A stretch of DNA of 64,000 bases from RGIG4079 sp045637505 (GTDB taxonomy: Bacteria > Bacteroidota > Bacteroidia > Bacteroidales > Muribaculaceae), in NCBI GenBank assembly GCA_045637505.1, contig JAZTZO010000024.1, positions 1 through 64,000 of the forward strand, written 5' to 3'. Below are positions 50,835 through 59,902 of this stretch, one piece after another. Position 1 is the first letter of the stretch, and every line of letters starts with the position of its first letter. A program made the position numbers and the translations under genes. A model generated the notes under the pieces. That model had not been told where the DNA came from, searched no databases, and saw only the letters and a list, made by a program, of their open reading frames with translations.

Positions 50835-51578
50835 CTATTTGGCTGGGATAAAACGCCAAATACGACGAGGAATCATGTGCCAAAAAGCAACTACCAATCG
50901 CCATCGCCAGTCAATGATTGACACGCGCTTGCGTCGTAGTATGGCTTTCACGATGCGTGGAGTAGCATATTCAACGCTCATCAACATAGGAAATTTGCGA
51001 GAGTTGTTGAGGAGTGGAGTGTCAACAAATCCTGGGCGAATGTCGGTAAATGAGACATTTACTTTCTCAAAGTGAGCGAGTTGCTCAAGGGCATCGATGT
51101 AGTGTCGTTGAAAGCGTTTGGTCGCGCTATATGATGGAGCAATACCAAGACCCATTGTTCCGGCAATCGATGAAATGACTGCTATTTGTCCAGGCTTTTC
51201 GTTGTGAGGACGATTGCGAAAATAATTAAATGCCGTGTCAATAATATGTGTAAATCCAAGAGTGTTGGTCTTTACGGTGTTGAGTTCTACTTCGGTGTCG
51301 AGCGATGGATTTTGCGCTCCAATGCCCGATGCAAGGAGCAGTGTGTCCATTCCCCCAATTTTATTAATCAATTGAGATAATTTCTCACCAGCTTCGGGTT
51401 GTGTTACATCAATTTGTTGCGTCGCAACTATTGCTTGAGGGTATTGTTTTTGCATCTCATTGAGAGTGTCTATGCGGCGAGCAGCGATGCCTATAGTCCA
51501 ACCTCTTTGGGCAAATTGTGTGGTAATAGCCTTTCCGAGTCCCGAAGATGCTCCAATGATAATGATGCGACGATTCAT
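50835..51578 (-). CDS. SDR family NAD(P)-dependent oxidoreductase
   Basis: A classical SDR of 247 residues: GASSGLGKAI nucleotide-binding motif, an R-R after beta 2 suggesting NADP preference, an LLASGIG segment in place of NNAG, Ser in AVISSIAGT, and Y-S-A-T-K. The C-terminus is basic and hydrophobic (RRKRVSIIDWRWRLVVAFWH), as in membrane-associated SDRs acting on lipids. The substrate is unknown. It is the last gene of a minus-strand series. Confidence 0.88.
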   Translation of the reverse strand: MNRRIIIIGASSGLGKAITTQFAQRGWTIGIAARRIDTLNEMQKQYPQAIVATQQIDVTQPEAGEKLSQLINKIGGMDTLLLASGIGAQNPSLDTEVELNTVKTNTLGFTHIIDTAFNYFRNRPHNEKPGQIAVISSIAGTMGLGIAPSYSATKRFQRHYIDALEQLAHFEKVNVSFTDIRPGFVDTPLLNNSRKFPMLMSVEYATPRIVKAILRRKRVSIIDWRWRLVVAFWHMIPRRIWRFIPAK

Positions 51579-51602
51579 GATTGATGTTTCTTAAAAGGTG
51601 CG

Positions 51603-52505
51603 TTATTTGGTTGCCGTTTTCTCATCGTTGTGAGAAATTGTTGACGGCTTCTTGCTTAATGGGATGGTGTACATTATGTTGAATGCACCGGTGAGCGCCG
51701 AGTTGCGATTACCAAATCCAGGAATATACCATGGGTCGCCATAATTGCTTTTGCTTTCATGTAGAAGCATGTGATATTTAAAATTCCAACCCATTGAGAG
51801 ATTTTTGTATATCTGCACTTTCAGGCCTAATACGAGTTCGCCATAGCCGGCGAGTATGCTTTGAGGAGGAATATTAGTTACCCCTTGTTCGCCCCAATAG
51901 GAGTTGTTAATGGCGATATCGCTCACCTCATATGAGAAAGGAGTGATGCCATATCTTATGCCTCCAAAAAATTGATATTCTTTGGCTTTGTTAAATAAGA
52001 AATTGTAGTTTGCTCCAATTTTAAAATAAGGGGCAATGGCACTTTTATAATTATAGTTGCCACCATCGGGCGCATGAGAGGCATTGCCTATACCTACCTC
52101 TATTATGGGCTTGATGCGGTTGTGAAAACTCAATTCAATCGACATATCAAGAAGACCATAATCTTGACCTACGCAACGCATCACGGGATCCCAAATGTTT
52201 ACCCCAATAGTGATGTCGTCCCATAGAGGATAGGTCATAGTCGCTTTCTTTTTTATGGTTGTAGAGTCGATAAACTCTTTCCCTGTAATAGTGTCAACAT
52301 ATACCACATTCCCCTTCTCGTCGTGATAATGTATGAGATTGGGCATCTTAGAGGGGTCGGGGGCGATAGTAGTGTCTTTGGGATTGAGGTTTACTGCTTT
52401 AGTTTGTGAAGCAGGAGTCTCAACGGGGTTGATGCGTCGTTGTGCTACGCTATTGAATGCCAATGCGATGATAAATAATGTGGTGATTAATGTGGAGTGT
52501 CGCAT
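51603..52505 (-). CDS. DUF6048 family outer-membrane-like protein
   Basis: A signal peptide (HSTLITTLFIIALAFNSVAQ) precedes about 280 residues with a beta-rich C-terminal half, DITIGVNIWDPVMR and aromatic-alternating strands such as IAPYFKIGANYNFLF. It matches DUF6048, a Bacteroidales family usually adjacent to DUF6452 as here (11 bases apart). Likely a small outer-membrane barrel. No function is known. Confidence 0.75.
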   Translation of the reverse strand: MRHSTLITTLFIIALAFNSVAQRRINPVETPASQTKAVNLNPKDTTIAPDPSKMPNLIHYHDEKGNVVYVDTITGKEFIDSTTIKKKATMTYPLWDDITIGVNIWDPVMRCVGQDYGLLDMSIELSFHNRIKPIIEVGIGNASHAPDGGNYNYKSAIAPYFKIGANYNFLFNKAKEYQFFGGIRYGITPFSYEVSDIAINNSYWGEQGVTNIPPQSILAGYGELVLGLKVQIYKNLSMGWNFKYHMLLHESKSNYGDPWYIPGFGNRNSALTGAFNIMYTIPLSKKPSTISHNDEKTATK

Positions 52506-52516
52506 AGTGTTGATGA

Positions 52517-53011
52517 TTAGTTGGTTGTGAAATATATTTTAATGCGTTCCACATCAATGTTTGTGATTTCGGGCTCAACAACAACTACCGAATCAATCAA
52601 TAAATCGGTGTGTCGTGTTGATGTGATTTTATAACGATACATTGCTCCACATTCTTCCGATGCAAAGTAGGGCATGGATTCGTAATCGAACCATATTGTG
52701 TCGGTGTAGAGTGTATTGTCGCCATACTCGGCATAGTGAAAGCAAAACGCTACATTGTTGCTTGATGAACGAAATGGAAGATACACTTGTTTGTTGGTCT
52801 CGCTTGCTTGGGTCAATAGTGAGTCGCCAGTAGCCCCCAATCCATAAACTTCAAGTTCGGAAAGAGCAATGGATTCGCCTGTTTCAGATGAGTAGAACCC
52901 TGCCAATGGAATGCTACTTTGATTTTCAGAGCAGCCATCGGTAGCGCAAGAACAAAGAGCGCCTATCGAAATAGATATAATCGCGATTATATGAATTAAA
53001 ATCTTCCCCAT
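52517..53011 (-). CDS. DUF6452 family lipoprotein
   Basis: Of its 164 residues, the leader ends IGALCSCA, which fits a lipoprotein. A beta-rich domain follows (ESIALSELEVYGLGATGDSL, then IWFDYESMPYFASEECGAMY). Paired with DUF6048, it forms a conserved two-gene unit of unknown role. It overlaps the end of the nitroreductase gene by 16 bases, indicating co-transcription. Confidence 0.75.
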   Translation of the reverse strand: MGKILIHIIAIISISIGALCSCATDGCSENQSSIPLAGFYSSETGESIALSELEVYGLGATGDSLLTQASETNKQVYLPFRSSSNNVAFCFHYAEYGDNTLYTDTIWFDYESMPYFASEECGAMYRYKITSTRHTDLLIDSVVVVEPEITNIDVERIKIYFTTN

Positions 53012-53520
53012 TTGATAATTTGGTCTATTTCTTTGCGATTTTTTGCTGGAGCCGAGTCCATTGGATATCCGATAGGGATTATAGCAATAGGCTCAAAACT
53101 TTCGGGAATATTTAATGCTTTAATGAGAGTTTCTCGGTCGAAATTGCATATCCAACAAGTGCCCAATCCAGCATCGGTTGCGGCAAGGCATATATGTTCA
53201 ATAGCGATAGACAAATCAACATCGGTGTGGTCTTTGCCATCGGCAGGGCGATGCCATGCTTGAGAGTGGTCTCCGCAAGCAACGATAAATGCCGGTGCAC
53301 TTTCAACCCATGGACGGTTGTAACTTTTTATGATTGCTTCGCGATATGAAGCGTCGCACTCATCATCAATGACAACAAAAGCCCATGGCTGACGGTTGCA
53401 AGCCGAAGGTGCTATGCGAGCGGCTTCGATTACCGAAGTCAAAATGCTGCGCTCTACAACTCGGTTGCGGTCGTAGTTGCGACAAGAATAACGAGCATTG
53501 GCAATATCTGAAAAACTCAT
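52996..53520 (-). CDS. Nitroreductase family protein
   Basis: A cytosolic FMN-dependent nitroreductase fold of 174 residues: RYSCRNYDRNRVVERSILTSV, APSACNRQPWAFVVI and GLGTCWICNFD. It probably reduces quinones or nitro compounds with NAD(P)H; the physiological substrate is unknown. It differs from the exported relative at 18299 in lacking a signal peptide and in motif details. Confidence 0.9.
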   Translation of the reverse strand: MSFSDIANARYSCRNYDRNRVVERSILTSVIEAARIAPSACNRQPWAFVVIDDECDASYREAIIKSYNRPWVESAPAFIVACGDHSQAWHRPADGKDHTDVDLSIAIEHICLAATDAGLGTCWICNFDRETLIKALNIPESFEPIAIIPIGYPMDSAPAKNRKEIDQIIKWGRF

Positions 53521-53532
53521 ATCGAGGGGAGA

Positions 53533-54501
53533 TTATTCTTTGTCGGTAATGTTTAGTTCCTCCTCAATTTCATAATCGTTGCGACGATGAGAGTTGCGCA
53601 CCACAAGTTCTCCAATAAATCCAGTGAGGAAGAGTTGCGTGCCGAGTATCATCATCACAAGTGAGAGATAGAAATAGGGAGAGTCGGTAACAAGGTTATA
53701 TGCGTTTCCGCTATACATGTTATAGAGTTTCATGCCACCTACTACCATCACTGCAATGAGGCCAAGGATAAACATCAAACTGCCAAGTAGGCCGAAGAAG
53801 TGCATAGGCTTAACCCCAAATTTGCCAGTAAACCACAAAGTAGCGAGGTCGAGATAACCATTCACAAAACGATCAAGACCAAATTTAGTTGATCCATATT
53901 TGCGAGCTTGATGTTGAACAACTTTTTCGCCAATTTTGTTAAATCCAGCAAGTTTAGCCAAATATGGGATATATCGGTGCATGTCGCCATATACCTCGAT
54001 ATGTTTCACGACTTTTTTGCGATATGCTTTCAATCCACAGTTGAAGTCGTGGAGGTTTTTGATTCCACTCACTTTGCGCGCAGTAGCATTGAAGAGTTTT
54101 GTGGGAATGGTTTTTGAAAGTGGGTCATAACGCTTTTGTTTCCACCCCGATACCAAATCATATCCGTCCTCGGTAATCATGCGATATAGTTCGGGTATTT
54201 CATCGGGACTATCTTGTAGGTCGGCGTCCATAGTTATCACCACATCACCTTTGGCGCGAGCAAAACCGGTGTTGAGAGCTGGCGATTTGCCATAGTTGCG
54301 ACGGAAACATACGCCTTTGACTGCGGGATTATCTTTTTGTAACTTTCTGATAACTTCCCACGATTCATCGGTGCTACCATCGTTGATAAACAAAATTTCA
54401 TAACTAAAATTGTTTTCATTCATCACTCGGCGAATCCATGCTTCAAGCTCGGGAAGTGATTCTGCTTCATTGTAAAGAGGTACGATTACCGAAATATCCA
54501 T
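53533..54501 (-). CDS. GT2 family glycosyltransferase with two C-terminal membrane helices
   Basis: The protein (322 residues) resembles dolichol/undecaprenyl-phosphate glycosyltransferases (DPM1/GtrB/ArnC type). The GT-A domain shows VIVPLYNEAESLPELE, FINDGSTDESW, and the metal-binding DADLQDSPDEIP. Two C-terminal transmembrane helices follow (about 230-300). It would load a sugar on a polyprenyl phosphate at the inner membrane. It is co-directional with and 37 bases downstream of DUF4199, a common pairing in Bacteroidales. Confidence 0.9.
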   Translation of the reverse strand: MDISVIVPLYNEAESLPELEAWIRRVMNENNFSYEILFINDGSTDESWEVIRKLQKDNPAVKGVCFRRNYGKSPALNTGFARAKGDVVITMDADLQDSPDEIPELYRMITEDGYDLVSGWKQKRYDPLSKTIPTKLFNATARKVSGIKNLHDFNCGLKAYRKKVVKHIEVYGDMHRYIPYLAKLAGFNKIGEKVVQHQARKYGSTKFGLDRFVNGYLDLATLWFTGKFGVKPMHFFGLLGSLMFILGLIAVMVVGGMKLYNMYSGNAYNLVTDSPYFYLSLVMMILGTQLFLTGFIGELVVRNSHRRNDYEIEEELNITDKE

Positions 54502-54538
54502 ATATGTTGAGTTTTTTATATTGCTAATTTAATTGTTG

Positions 54539-55069
54539 TCATTTTTTGCGGTTGAAATGACGAATTATGGGAGAGAGTATCATGGTGAGTATTGACCCAC
54601 TAAATACGCTAAAAGAGATTAAATTTCCTGCGAGAGAAACAGGAGAGGGGAGCATTCCTTGTTCGATTGCTTTTTCAAGAGTTGATGCTATCTCGTTGCC
54701 CGTAGCACCTCCCATTTGTCGATAGATGGAGATGGCTAATTGGCATTGGTCATAAATAAATGAGGGATCAACCCAACTCATATATACGACAACCGTCATT
54801 GCCATTATTAATGAACCACAAAGGAAAAGTATTATGCCATAGGTCCACATTTCGGAAAATGTATAGAAACATCCGTTCTCAATAAACCCTTTGCGAAGTG
54901 TAAAGTAAACATAAACAGGAACACCCAATGCCATTAATGTGGCAAAGTGTCCAAGCAAGGGCATGCCGATTGATGCAGCGGTGAAAATAAATAATACGCT
55001 TAGGTATAAACCAAACCATATGCCATCTTCGGCACCACGTCGAAATACTGATTTTGGCTTAATTTCCAT
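54539..55069 (-). CDS. DUF4199 domain membrane protein
   Basis: An integral membrane protein of 176 residues with four hydrophobic segments. It opens with FRRGAEDGIWFGLYLSVLFI and ends with SFSVFSGSILTMILSPIIRH. DUF4199 proteins are widespread in Bacteroidetes, often beside GT2 polyprenyl glycosyltransferases as here; they may aid the glycosyltransferase or flip its product. No activity is known. Confidence 0.82.
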   Translation of the reverse strand: MEIKPKSVFRRGAEDGIWFGLYLSVLFIFTAASIGMPLLGHFATLMALGVPVYVYFTLRKGFIENGCFYTFSEMWTYGIILFLCGSLIMAMTVVVYMSWVDPSFIYDQCQLAISIYRQMGGATGNEIASTLEKAIEQGMLPSPVSLAGNLISFSVFSGSILTMILSPIIRHFNRKK

Positions 55070-55103
55070 ATAATTCTTGTTTTAAACTACAAAGATAAGT
55101 AAA

Positions 55104-55138
55104 AGAATTGAGAATTAAGAGTTGACAACCTTTAGTTT
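55104..55138 (-). repeat. Dispersed 35-40 bp repeat, copy 2
   Basis: On the minus strand the sequence reads AACTAAAGGTTGTCAACTCT followed by TAATTCTCAATTCT, matching the copy at 30762-30801 with a few changes. It lies in the 143-bp gap upstream of the DUF4199 gene. Confidence 0.55.
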
Positions 55139-55212
55139 AACGATATTTATTAGAGGAAATAGAGGATTAGCGATTGGCTTGACTGCATTATTTGCGCGAT
55201 GCCCTCATTGTG

Positions 55213-55776
55213 CTAACTCTCAAAGGTGGTCCCAACTTTTTCAAATTTATATCCGAGGCGTTTTAGCTCCATTGCGGCACCTATGCGATACATCGTTTTT
55301 ACGGCACGAGAGAATACATGAAACGCCATGGGACTTTGTGGTTCTATTCCCTCGTGGCGTATGCGTGAAACGGCTGTCTGCGCACACACTCTTATCGTTT
55401 TTTCAATCCATTGGGCTGCGTCGCTTTCAAGTGCAAGTCCAAGGATGTCGCGAGTGATGTGCTCGTCCATGTCGTCAAAGTCATCGGCTCCATAAAATGA
55501 TTGATATGTAGCCTTTTGAGTGCTGGCCCAGTCTTTATCCCAACCATTTGCTACAGCCATGCCGAGATATCCAGCCCATGCTACAGCAACGGTGGGATAT
55601 TGTGCTATTTCTTTGGTAGCATCAACCATATATTCGGGTGCTAATTCGTGCCAACGGTAATCAATATCTTCACTTGCAAGGAGTGTACCTTCGAGTAGCA
55701 TGCGTGAAGTGGTGATGCGTAGCATTTCATCGACTAATTGTGACTCAAACCGGTCTAAAAGTTCATAATCAACCAT
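55213..55776 (-). CDS. Conserved hypothetical cytoplasmic protein
   Basis: The 187-residue protein is mostly helical, with no signal peptide or membrane segment. Segments such as TVAVAWAGYLGMAVANGWDKDW and FHVFSRAVKTMYRIGAAMEL stand out. I do not recognise a characterised family; similar proteins seem to occur in gut Bacteroidales. It has its own start after an A/T-rich spacer and no clear operon partner. Confidence 0.7.
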   Translation of the reverse strand: MVDYELLDRFESQLVDEMLRITTSRMLLEGTLLASEDIDYRWHELAPEYMVDATKEIAQYPTVAVAWAGYLGMAVANGWDKDWASTQKATYQSFYGADDFDDMDEHITRDILGLALESDAAQWIEKTIRVCAQTAVSRIRHEGIEPQSPMAFHVFSRAVKTMYRIGAAMELKRLGYKFEKVGTTFES

Positions 55777-55840
55777 ATGATATTGCTAAATTTAAAAAGT
55801 TTGCATTATATTTGTAATCTAAACGCAAAATTAATGAATT

Positions 55841-55996
55841 ATGTCGTGTCTTAGAGTATTATTATCAATAATTTTTCCTCCACTTGCAGTTTTTGACCGT
55901 GGTTGTGGCTCAATTTTGATAGTGTTTATATTGACATGTATCGGTTGGGTGCCTGGGGTAATTGCTGCATTGGTGATATTGAACAAAAATAATTAG
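55841..55996 (+). CDS. YqaE/Pmp3 family small membrane protein
   Basis: A 51-residue protein with the full Pmp3/UPF0057 pattern: SIIFPPLAVFDRGCG, then LTCIGWVPGVIAALVIL. It has two transmembrane helices. In yeast and plants these proteins affect membrane potential; in bacteria the role is unclear. A TATATTTG -7 element lies about 30 bases upstream. The gene is short and easily missed, but the motif match is strong. Confidence 0.88.
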   Translation: MSCLRVLLSIIFPPLAVFDRGCGSILIVFILTCIGWVPGVIAALVILNKNN

Positions 55997-56016
55997 AGCC
56001 CCCTATAATGGGCTGT

Positions 56017-56199
56017 CTATGAGTCAAGTCGTTTGTGCTTGATTTTGCGAGTATAAGTCTTTTTTGACTTGTGAATGCGACTTGTTGCATGGAAGCCAGG
56101 ACCTTTTATCTCTTTTTGGGCTTCGCGATTGCCAATTCTTGATGCTTTAATATAGTCGTCAAGAGTGATAGGTTTGAGTTTTATTTTTAATTGTTTCAT
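56017..56199 (-). CDS. Small basic conserved hypothetical protein
   Basis: A 60-residue protein, strongly basic: MKQLKIKLKPITLDDYIKAS, then NREAQKEI and HKSKKTYTRKIKHKR. The pattern recalls a short conserved Bacteroidales protein of unknown function. The charge suggests RNA or ribosome binding, but this is inference. It lies 20 bases from the convergent YqaE-type gene. Confidence 0.65.
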   Translation of the reverse strand: MKQLKIKLKPITLDDYIKASRIGNREAQKEIKGPGFHATSRIHKSKKTYTRKIKHKRLDS

Positions 56200-56224
56200 A
56201 GTAAAGTGTGTTTAGTAAAAAAAT

Positions 56225-56263
56225 ATGAGTGTGTCAATAAAAAATGATGATTGACACACTCAT
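56225..56263 (-). terminator. Rho-independent terminator of rpiB
   Basis: ATGAGTGTGTCAAT (56225-56238) and ATTGACACACTCAT (56250-56263) form a perfect 14-bp stem. On the minus strand a T-run follows. Confidence 0.9.
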
Positions 56264-56280
56264 TATATTATTGAAGAATA

Positions 56281-56733
56281 TTATTTAACGGCGATTTTGT
56301 TTACGCGATTTACATGACGTCCACCTTCAAACTCGGTGTTGAGGAATGCGTCAACGATGTCAAGTGCAAGAGTGGGTTCGATGAAACGAGCAGGGAGAAC
56401 AAGTACATTAGCATCGTTGTGTTGACGAGCAAGTTGAGCCAATTCGACAGTCCAACAAAGTGCAGCACGAATGCCTTGATGCTTGTTGAGAGTCATTTGA
56501 ATGCCATTGCCACTACCACACATTGCGATGCCTGGAAAACATTCGTCTTTTTCAATAGCTTCGGCACATGGGTGTGCAAAGTCGGGGTAGTCGCAACTAT
56601 CTGTGCTGTTTGTGCCGAAATCGGTATATTCAACACCTTGTGATTCAAGATAACCTTGAATGATGCATTTGAGTTCGTAGCCGGCATGGTCGCTACACAT
56701 TGCCACTTTCTTTCCTTCTTGAACGATTGACAT
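56281..56733 (-). CDS. rpiB: Ribose 5-phosphate isomerase B
   Basis: RpiB interconverts ribose 5-phosphate and ribulose 5-phosphate in the pentose phosphate pathway. The 150-residue protein shows CSDHAGYELK, the DYPDFAHPCAEAI block, and the active-site AMCGSGNGIQM with catalytic Cys. The related sugar-phosphate isomerases LacA/LacB are less likely given the overall pattern. Its own terminator and divergence from the next gene imply a single-gene unit. Confidence 0.95.
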   Translation of the reverse strand: MSIVQEGKKVAMCSDHAGYELKCIIQGYLESQGVEYTDFGTNSTDSCDYPDFAHPCAEAIEKDECFPGIAMCGSGNGIQMTLNKHQGIRAALCWTVELAQLARQHNDANVLVLPARFIEPTLALDIVDAFLNTEFEGGRHVNRVNKIAVK

Positions 56734-56888
56734 ATCTTTTATTGTTGAGAATTTAGGATTTGAATTATTTATACTGCAAAGTTAGTGAAAAGTTTTTAGA
56801 TTGCAGTGAAAAGTAAAGTTATTTGCCTAATTTTGTGACATCTCGCGTTATAATATATTAATTTATGATTTTTATTTATAATAATGTG

Positions 56889-56896
56889 TATATTTG
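56889..56896 (+). promoter_or_regulatory. -7 element of the GH10-like gene
   Basis: TATATTTG lies 52 bases before the ATG at 56948. The -33 box is degenerate. Confidence 0.5.
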
Positions 56897-56947
56897 CAGT
56901 TTGAAAAAAACAAGATTATTAATAAAAATAATTTTATATAAAATTCT

Positions 56948-59674
56948 ATGTTCTCAAAATTCTATCAATCAACAGTTTTAACTCTGTTGGCTCTTCTCTT
57001 TGCAGTACCTGCTTTAAAAGCAGCCGATGCGCCTGTGAAGCGCGAAATGCGTAGCGCATGGGTGGCAACTGTGTGGCGCCTTGACTGGCCCGACAATGTG
57101 ATTTCTTCTACAGGAAGTACCTCTCAAATCGACAAACAAAAAGCATCAATGACTCGTCTGCTCGATTCATTGCAAGTGAACAACATGAATGCTATCAACT
57201 TCCAGGTGCGTAGCCGTTGTGATGCTATGTATAAATCAAGCTACGAACCATGGTCGAGCGACTTGGTGTCAAGCCGTGGTATGGATCCAGGTTGGGATCC
57301 ATTAGAATGGATTGTTGAAGAATGTCACAAGCGTGGAATGGAATGCCATGCATGGGTAAATCCTTATCGTTATGAATCACAAGTAGGTCAATGGACTCTT
57401 CCCACCGATTATCGTAAAACTCACCCCGAATGGTTGCTCGATGTTAATGGAGCAAGTATCCTCAACCCAGGGTTACCCGAGGTAACCGAACAAATCGTGA
57501 AAGTGATTCGTGAAATCGTTAAGAACTATGATATCGATGGTGTATTGTTTGATGACTATTTCTACCTGCAAGGAACACCTACCGACTCAAGTGGTGATGG
57601 CGATTTATATAACGCATATGTTGAAGCTGGTGGCACAATGTCGCATGGCGATTGGCGTCGTGATAATGTGAATCGCATGGTGCAATCGGTATATGATATG
57701 ATTCAAGAAGAAAAACCATGGGTGCGTTTTGGTATCTCTCCTGCAGGTGTGTCATGTACAACTGCTGCTCATGCTGCAAAATATGGTATCGAACCATGTA
57801 AATCGGGTAGCGACTGGCAATATAGCGGAATCTATTCCGACCCTATCGCGTGGATTGCTAATCACTCTCTCGACTATATATCTCCACAAGTATATTGGTC
57901 AATAGGTTATTCAATTGCCGACTTCTCTATCATCACCCCATGGTGGGCTAATATAGCCGCTAAATATAATCGTCATTTCTATACAAGTCACGATATATCT
58001 TCATTGACAGCGTCAAGTAAAGCAACAGCAATGTCTTTGCGTGAAAATTCAATCAGTAATGCTATCAACGAAGTGAAAGCATCGGGTCCTAATGTAAATA
58101 CATTTGGAGAGTATGCCAATGAGGTGCGCCTCAATCGTTCTTGCTCGCAAGATGGTGCTCCTGGTGCAATTTTCTATTCTTGTAAATATCTCTACAAGAC
58201 TGCGCCAAAGTTTGCTCACTATCTTAAAAATACAGTGTTCAACACTCCTGCTCTTGTTCCTGCAATGACTTGGAAACCTGGTTATAACCCAGGTAATGTG
58301 AAAAACTTGAGCCGTAGTGGTAACAACTTGAACTGGACTGGATATGATAATGTGCGTTACACAGTTTATGCAGTGCCTTCATCGGTTGCAATGGAAAACT
58401 TTGCCAAAGATGCTGAATATTTATTAGGTACATCTTATGCTACAACATATGCTATTCCTACCGATAAACGCACTGGTTACAACTATGCAGTGTGTGTGCT
58501 CGACCGCTATGGTAATGAATACTCTCCAATGTTTGCAGGTGTGGCTGCTAAAGATATGCCAGCTCCTACATTGGTTGCTCCTGCTAATAATGCTAATGTA
58601 GAAACCCCATTTGAATTCTCTTGGAACTCGGTTGCCGGTGCTACTAACTACATTCTTGAAATTGCCGAAGATGCAGCATTCAGCAATATGCTTTATACAG
58701 TAGATTGCACTGCTACTTCTTGCTCTTCAAATAAATTTGATAAGTTCCCCAATAAGAAATTCTATTGGAGAGTGCGCGCTTGTGGTAATGGTTATAATGA
58801 TGGTGTATCGGCAGTGTGGGCATTTACTCCTGCTACATTTGAAATTACAACTCCTCAAAATGGCGCTACTGAAGTGTCGCTCACACCAAGCATCTCTTGG
58901 AGCATACCTTCTCGCAAAGTGAATGTGGAAATTGCTACAAATGCCGATTTTACCGAAGCAAGCATGGTGCACGAAGCAAATGGTGTGGTGGCTCCTTATG
59001 TAGTGCCTAACAAGGTGTTGGGTGGTTGCACTGTTTACTATGTGAGATTGGGCTATGAATATGCAGGTGAAAAATTATATACCGAGCCTATAGCCTTTAC
59101 TACAGTTGAGATTATCCCCGAAGCAATGAAGTTTACTTATCCTGTAAATGGTGGTGACTTCTATTCTGAAGACCTCATTTATATCGACTATAATCAAGGC
59201 GTAGGAAGTGTTAAAGTTGAGATGTCAAACTCTTCAACATTTGGTCGCAATCGCTACATTGAGGACTGTGCACCTGGTACATGGGTAACAACTACAAAAG
59301 CAGGTGATATCAAAATTTCAAGCAAATCACTTGAGAAAGATAAACTATATTATATTCGAGTGCAAGGTAAATATAACACATTGGAAGGTTCAAAAACAAC
59401 CGATTGGACAACAATCACAGCCTACTATCGTGGTGAAGGTGCCGGTGTAGAAGGAGTTACTAACGATGGAGCAAAGGTGTATGTAAACAATGAAAATGTT
59501 GTAGTGTTTGGTGAAGCCGAAACTATTGAAATCTACAATGTAGATGGTAAGCTCATAGAAGCTGTTAATGTAGAGGGTAAATCAACACTTGATATCAATA
59601 ATCTTGTGTCGGGCGCTTATGTAATAAAAGTAATTGCTGCCGACGAAGTTGTAACTTTGAAACATGTGAAATAA
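56948..59674 (+). CDS. Secreted GH10-like (GHL10) glycoside hydrolase with Fn3-like modules and sorting tail
   Basis: A signal peptide is followed by a GHL10 (DUF187) domain (about 30-400): EMRSAWVATVWRLDWPDN, INFQVRSRCDAMYKSSYEPW, HAWVNPYR and DGVLFDDYFY with the likely catalytic acids, and IGISPAGVSC-type segment (here FGISPAGVSC). Fn3-like modules occupy about 440-830 (APTLVAPANNANVETPFEFS and repeats). A type IX-like tail ends VYNVDGKL-type (here EIYNVDGKLIEAV) and AYVIKV. Proteins of this group act on cell-wall or dietary glycans outside the cell; the substrate is unknown. Confidence 0.85.
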   Translation: MFSKFYQSTVLTLLALLFAVPALKAADAPVKREMRSAWVATVWRLDWPDNVISSTGSTSQIDKQKASMTRLLDSLQVNNMNAINFQVRSRCDAMYKSSYEPWSSDLVSSRGMDPGWDPLEWIVEECHKRGMECHAWVNPYRYESQVGQWTLPTDYRKTHPEWLLDVNGASILNPGLPEVTEQIVKVIREIVKNYDIDGVLFDDYFYLQGTPTDSSGDGDLYNAYVEAGGTMSHGDWRRDNVNRMVQSVYDMIQEEKPWVRFGISPAGVSCTTAAHAAKYGIEPCKSGSDWQYSGIYSDPIAWIANHSLDYISPQVYWSIGYSIADFSIITPWWANIAAKYNRHFYTSHDISSLTASSKATAMSLRENSISNAINEVKASGPNVNTFGEYANEVRLNRSCSQDGAPGAIFYSCKYLYKTAPKFAHYLKNTVFNTPALVPAMTWKPGYNPGNVKNLSRSGNNLNWTGYDNVRYTVYAVPSSVAMENFAKDAEYLLGTSYATTYAIPTDKRTGYNYAVCVLDRYGNEYSPMFAGVAAKDMPAPTLVAPANNANVETPFEFSWNSVAGATNYILEIAEDAAFSNMLYTVDCTATSCSSNKFDKFPNKKFYWRVRACGNGYNDGVSAVWAFTPATFEITTPQNGATEVSLTPSISWSIPSRKVNVEIATNADFTEASMVHEANGVVAPYVVPNKVLGGCTVYYVRLGYEYAGEKLYTEPIAFTTVEIIPEAMKFTYPVNGGDFYSEDLIYIDYNQGVGSVKVEMSNSSTFGRNRYIEDCAPGTWVTTTKAGDIKISSKSLEKDKLYYIRVQGKYNTLEGSKTTDWTTITAYYRGEGAGVEGVTNDGAKVYVNNENVVVFGEAETIEIYNVDGKLIEAVNVEGKSTLDINNLVSGAYVIKVIAADEVVTLKHVK

Positions 59675-59697
59675 TCACATTTCACAATCTCATAAAT

Positions 59698-59735
59698 CGA
59701 GCCGTCGGTGCATCGCATCGGCGGCTCGTGTTTTT
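59698..59735 (+). terminator. Rho-independent terminator of the GH10-like gene
   Basis: CGAGCCG and CGGCTCG (59698-59704/59722-59728) frame an inner GGTGC/GCATC stem, followed by TGTTTTTTG. Confidence 0.85.
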
Positions 59736-59825
59736 TGTCACGGACAAAGGTGTAGTTGAATCGCCAATAAAAGGAGGCGTTAAATTCAATGCAAAAGTAT
59801 GGTCGAAACTTCGCTCACCAAAAGA

Positions 59826-59861
59826 CAATAAAAGCCCACTCGAATGAGTGAGCTTTTATTG
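59826..59861 (-). terminator. Terminator of the dockerin/BspA-like gene
   Basis: CAATAAAAGC-C-CACTC pairs with GAGTG-A-GCTTTTATTG around a GAAT loop. It lies 42 bases after the minus-strand stop. Confidence 0.7.
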
Positions 59862-59902
59862 TGACATTTGACTGACGTTTTTTAGCCTACATACCCTAAA
59901 TA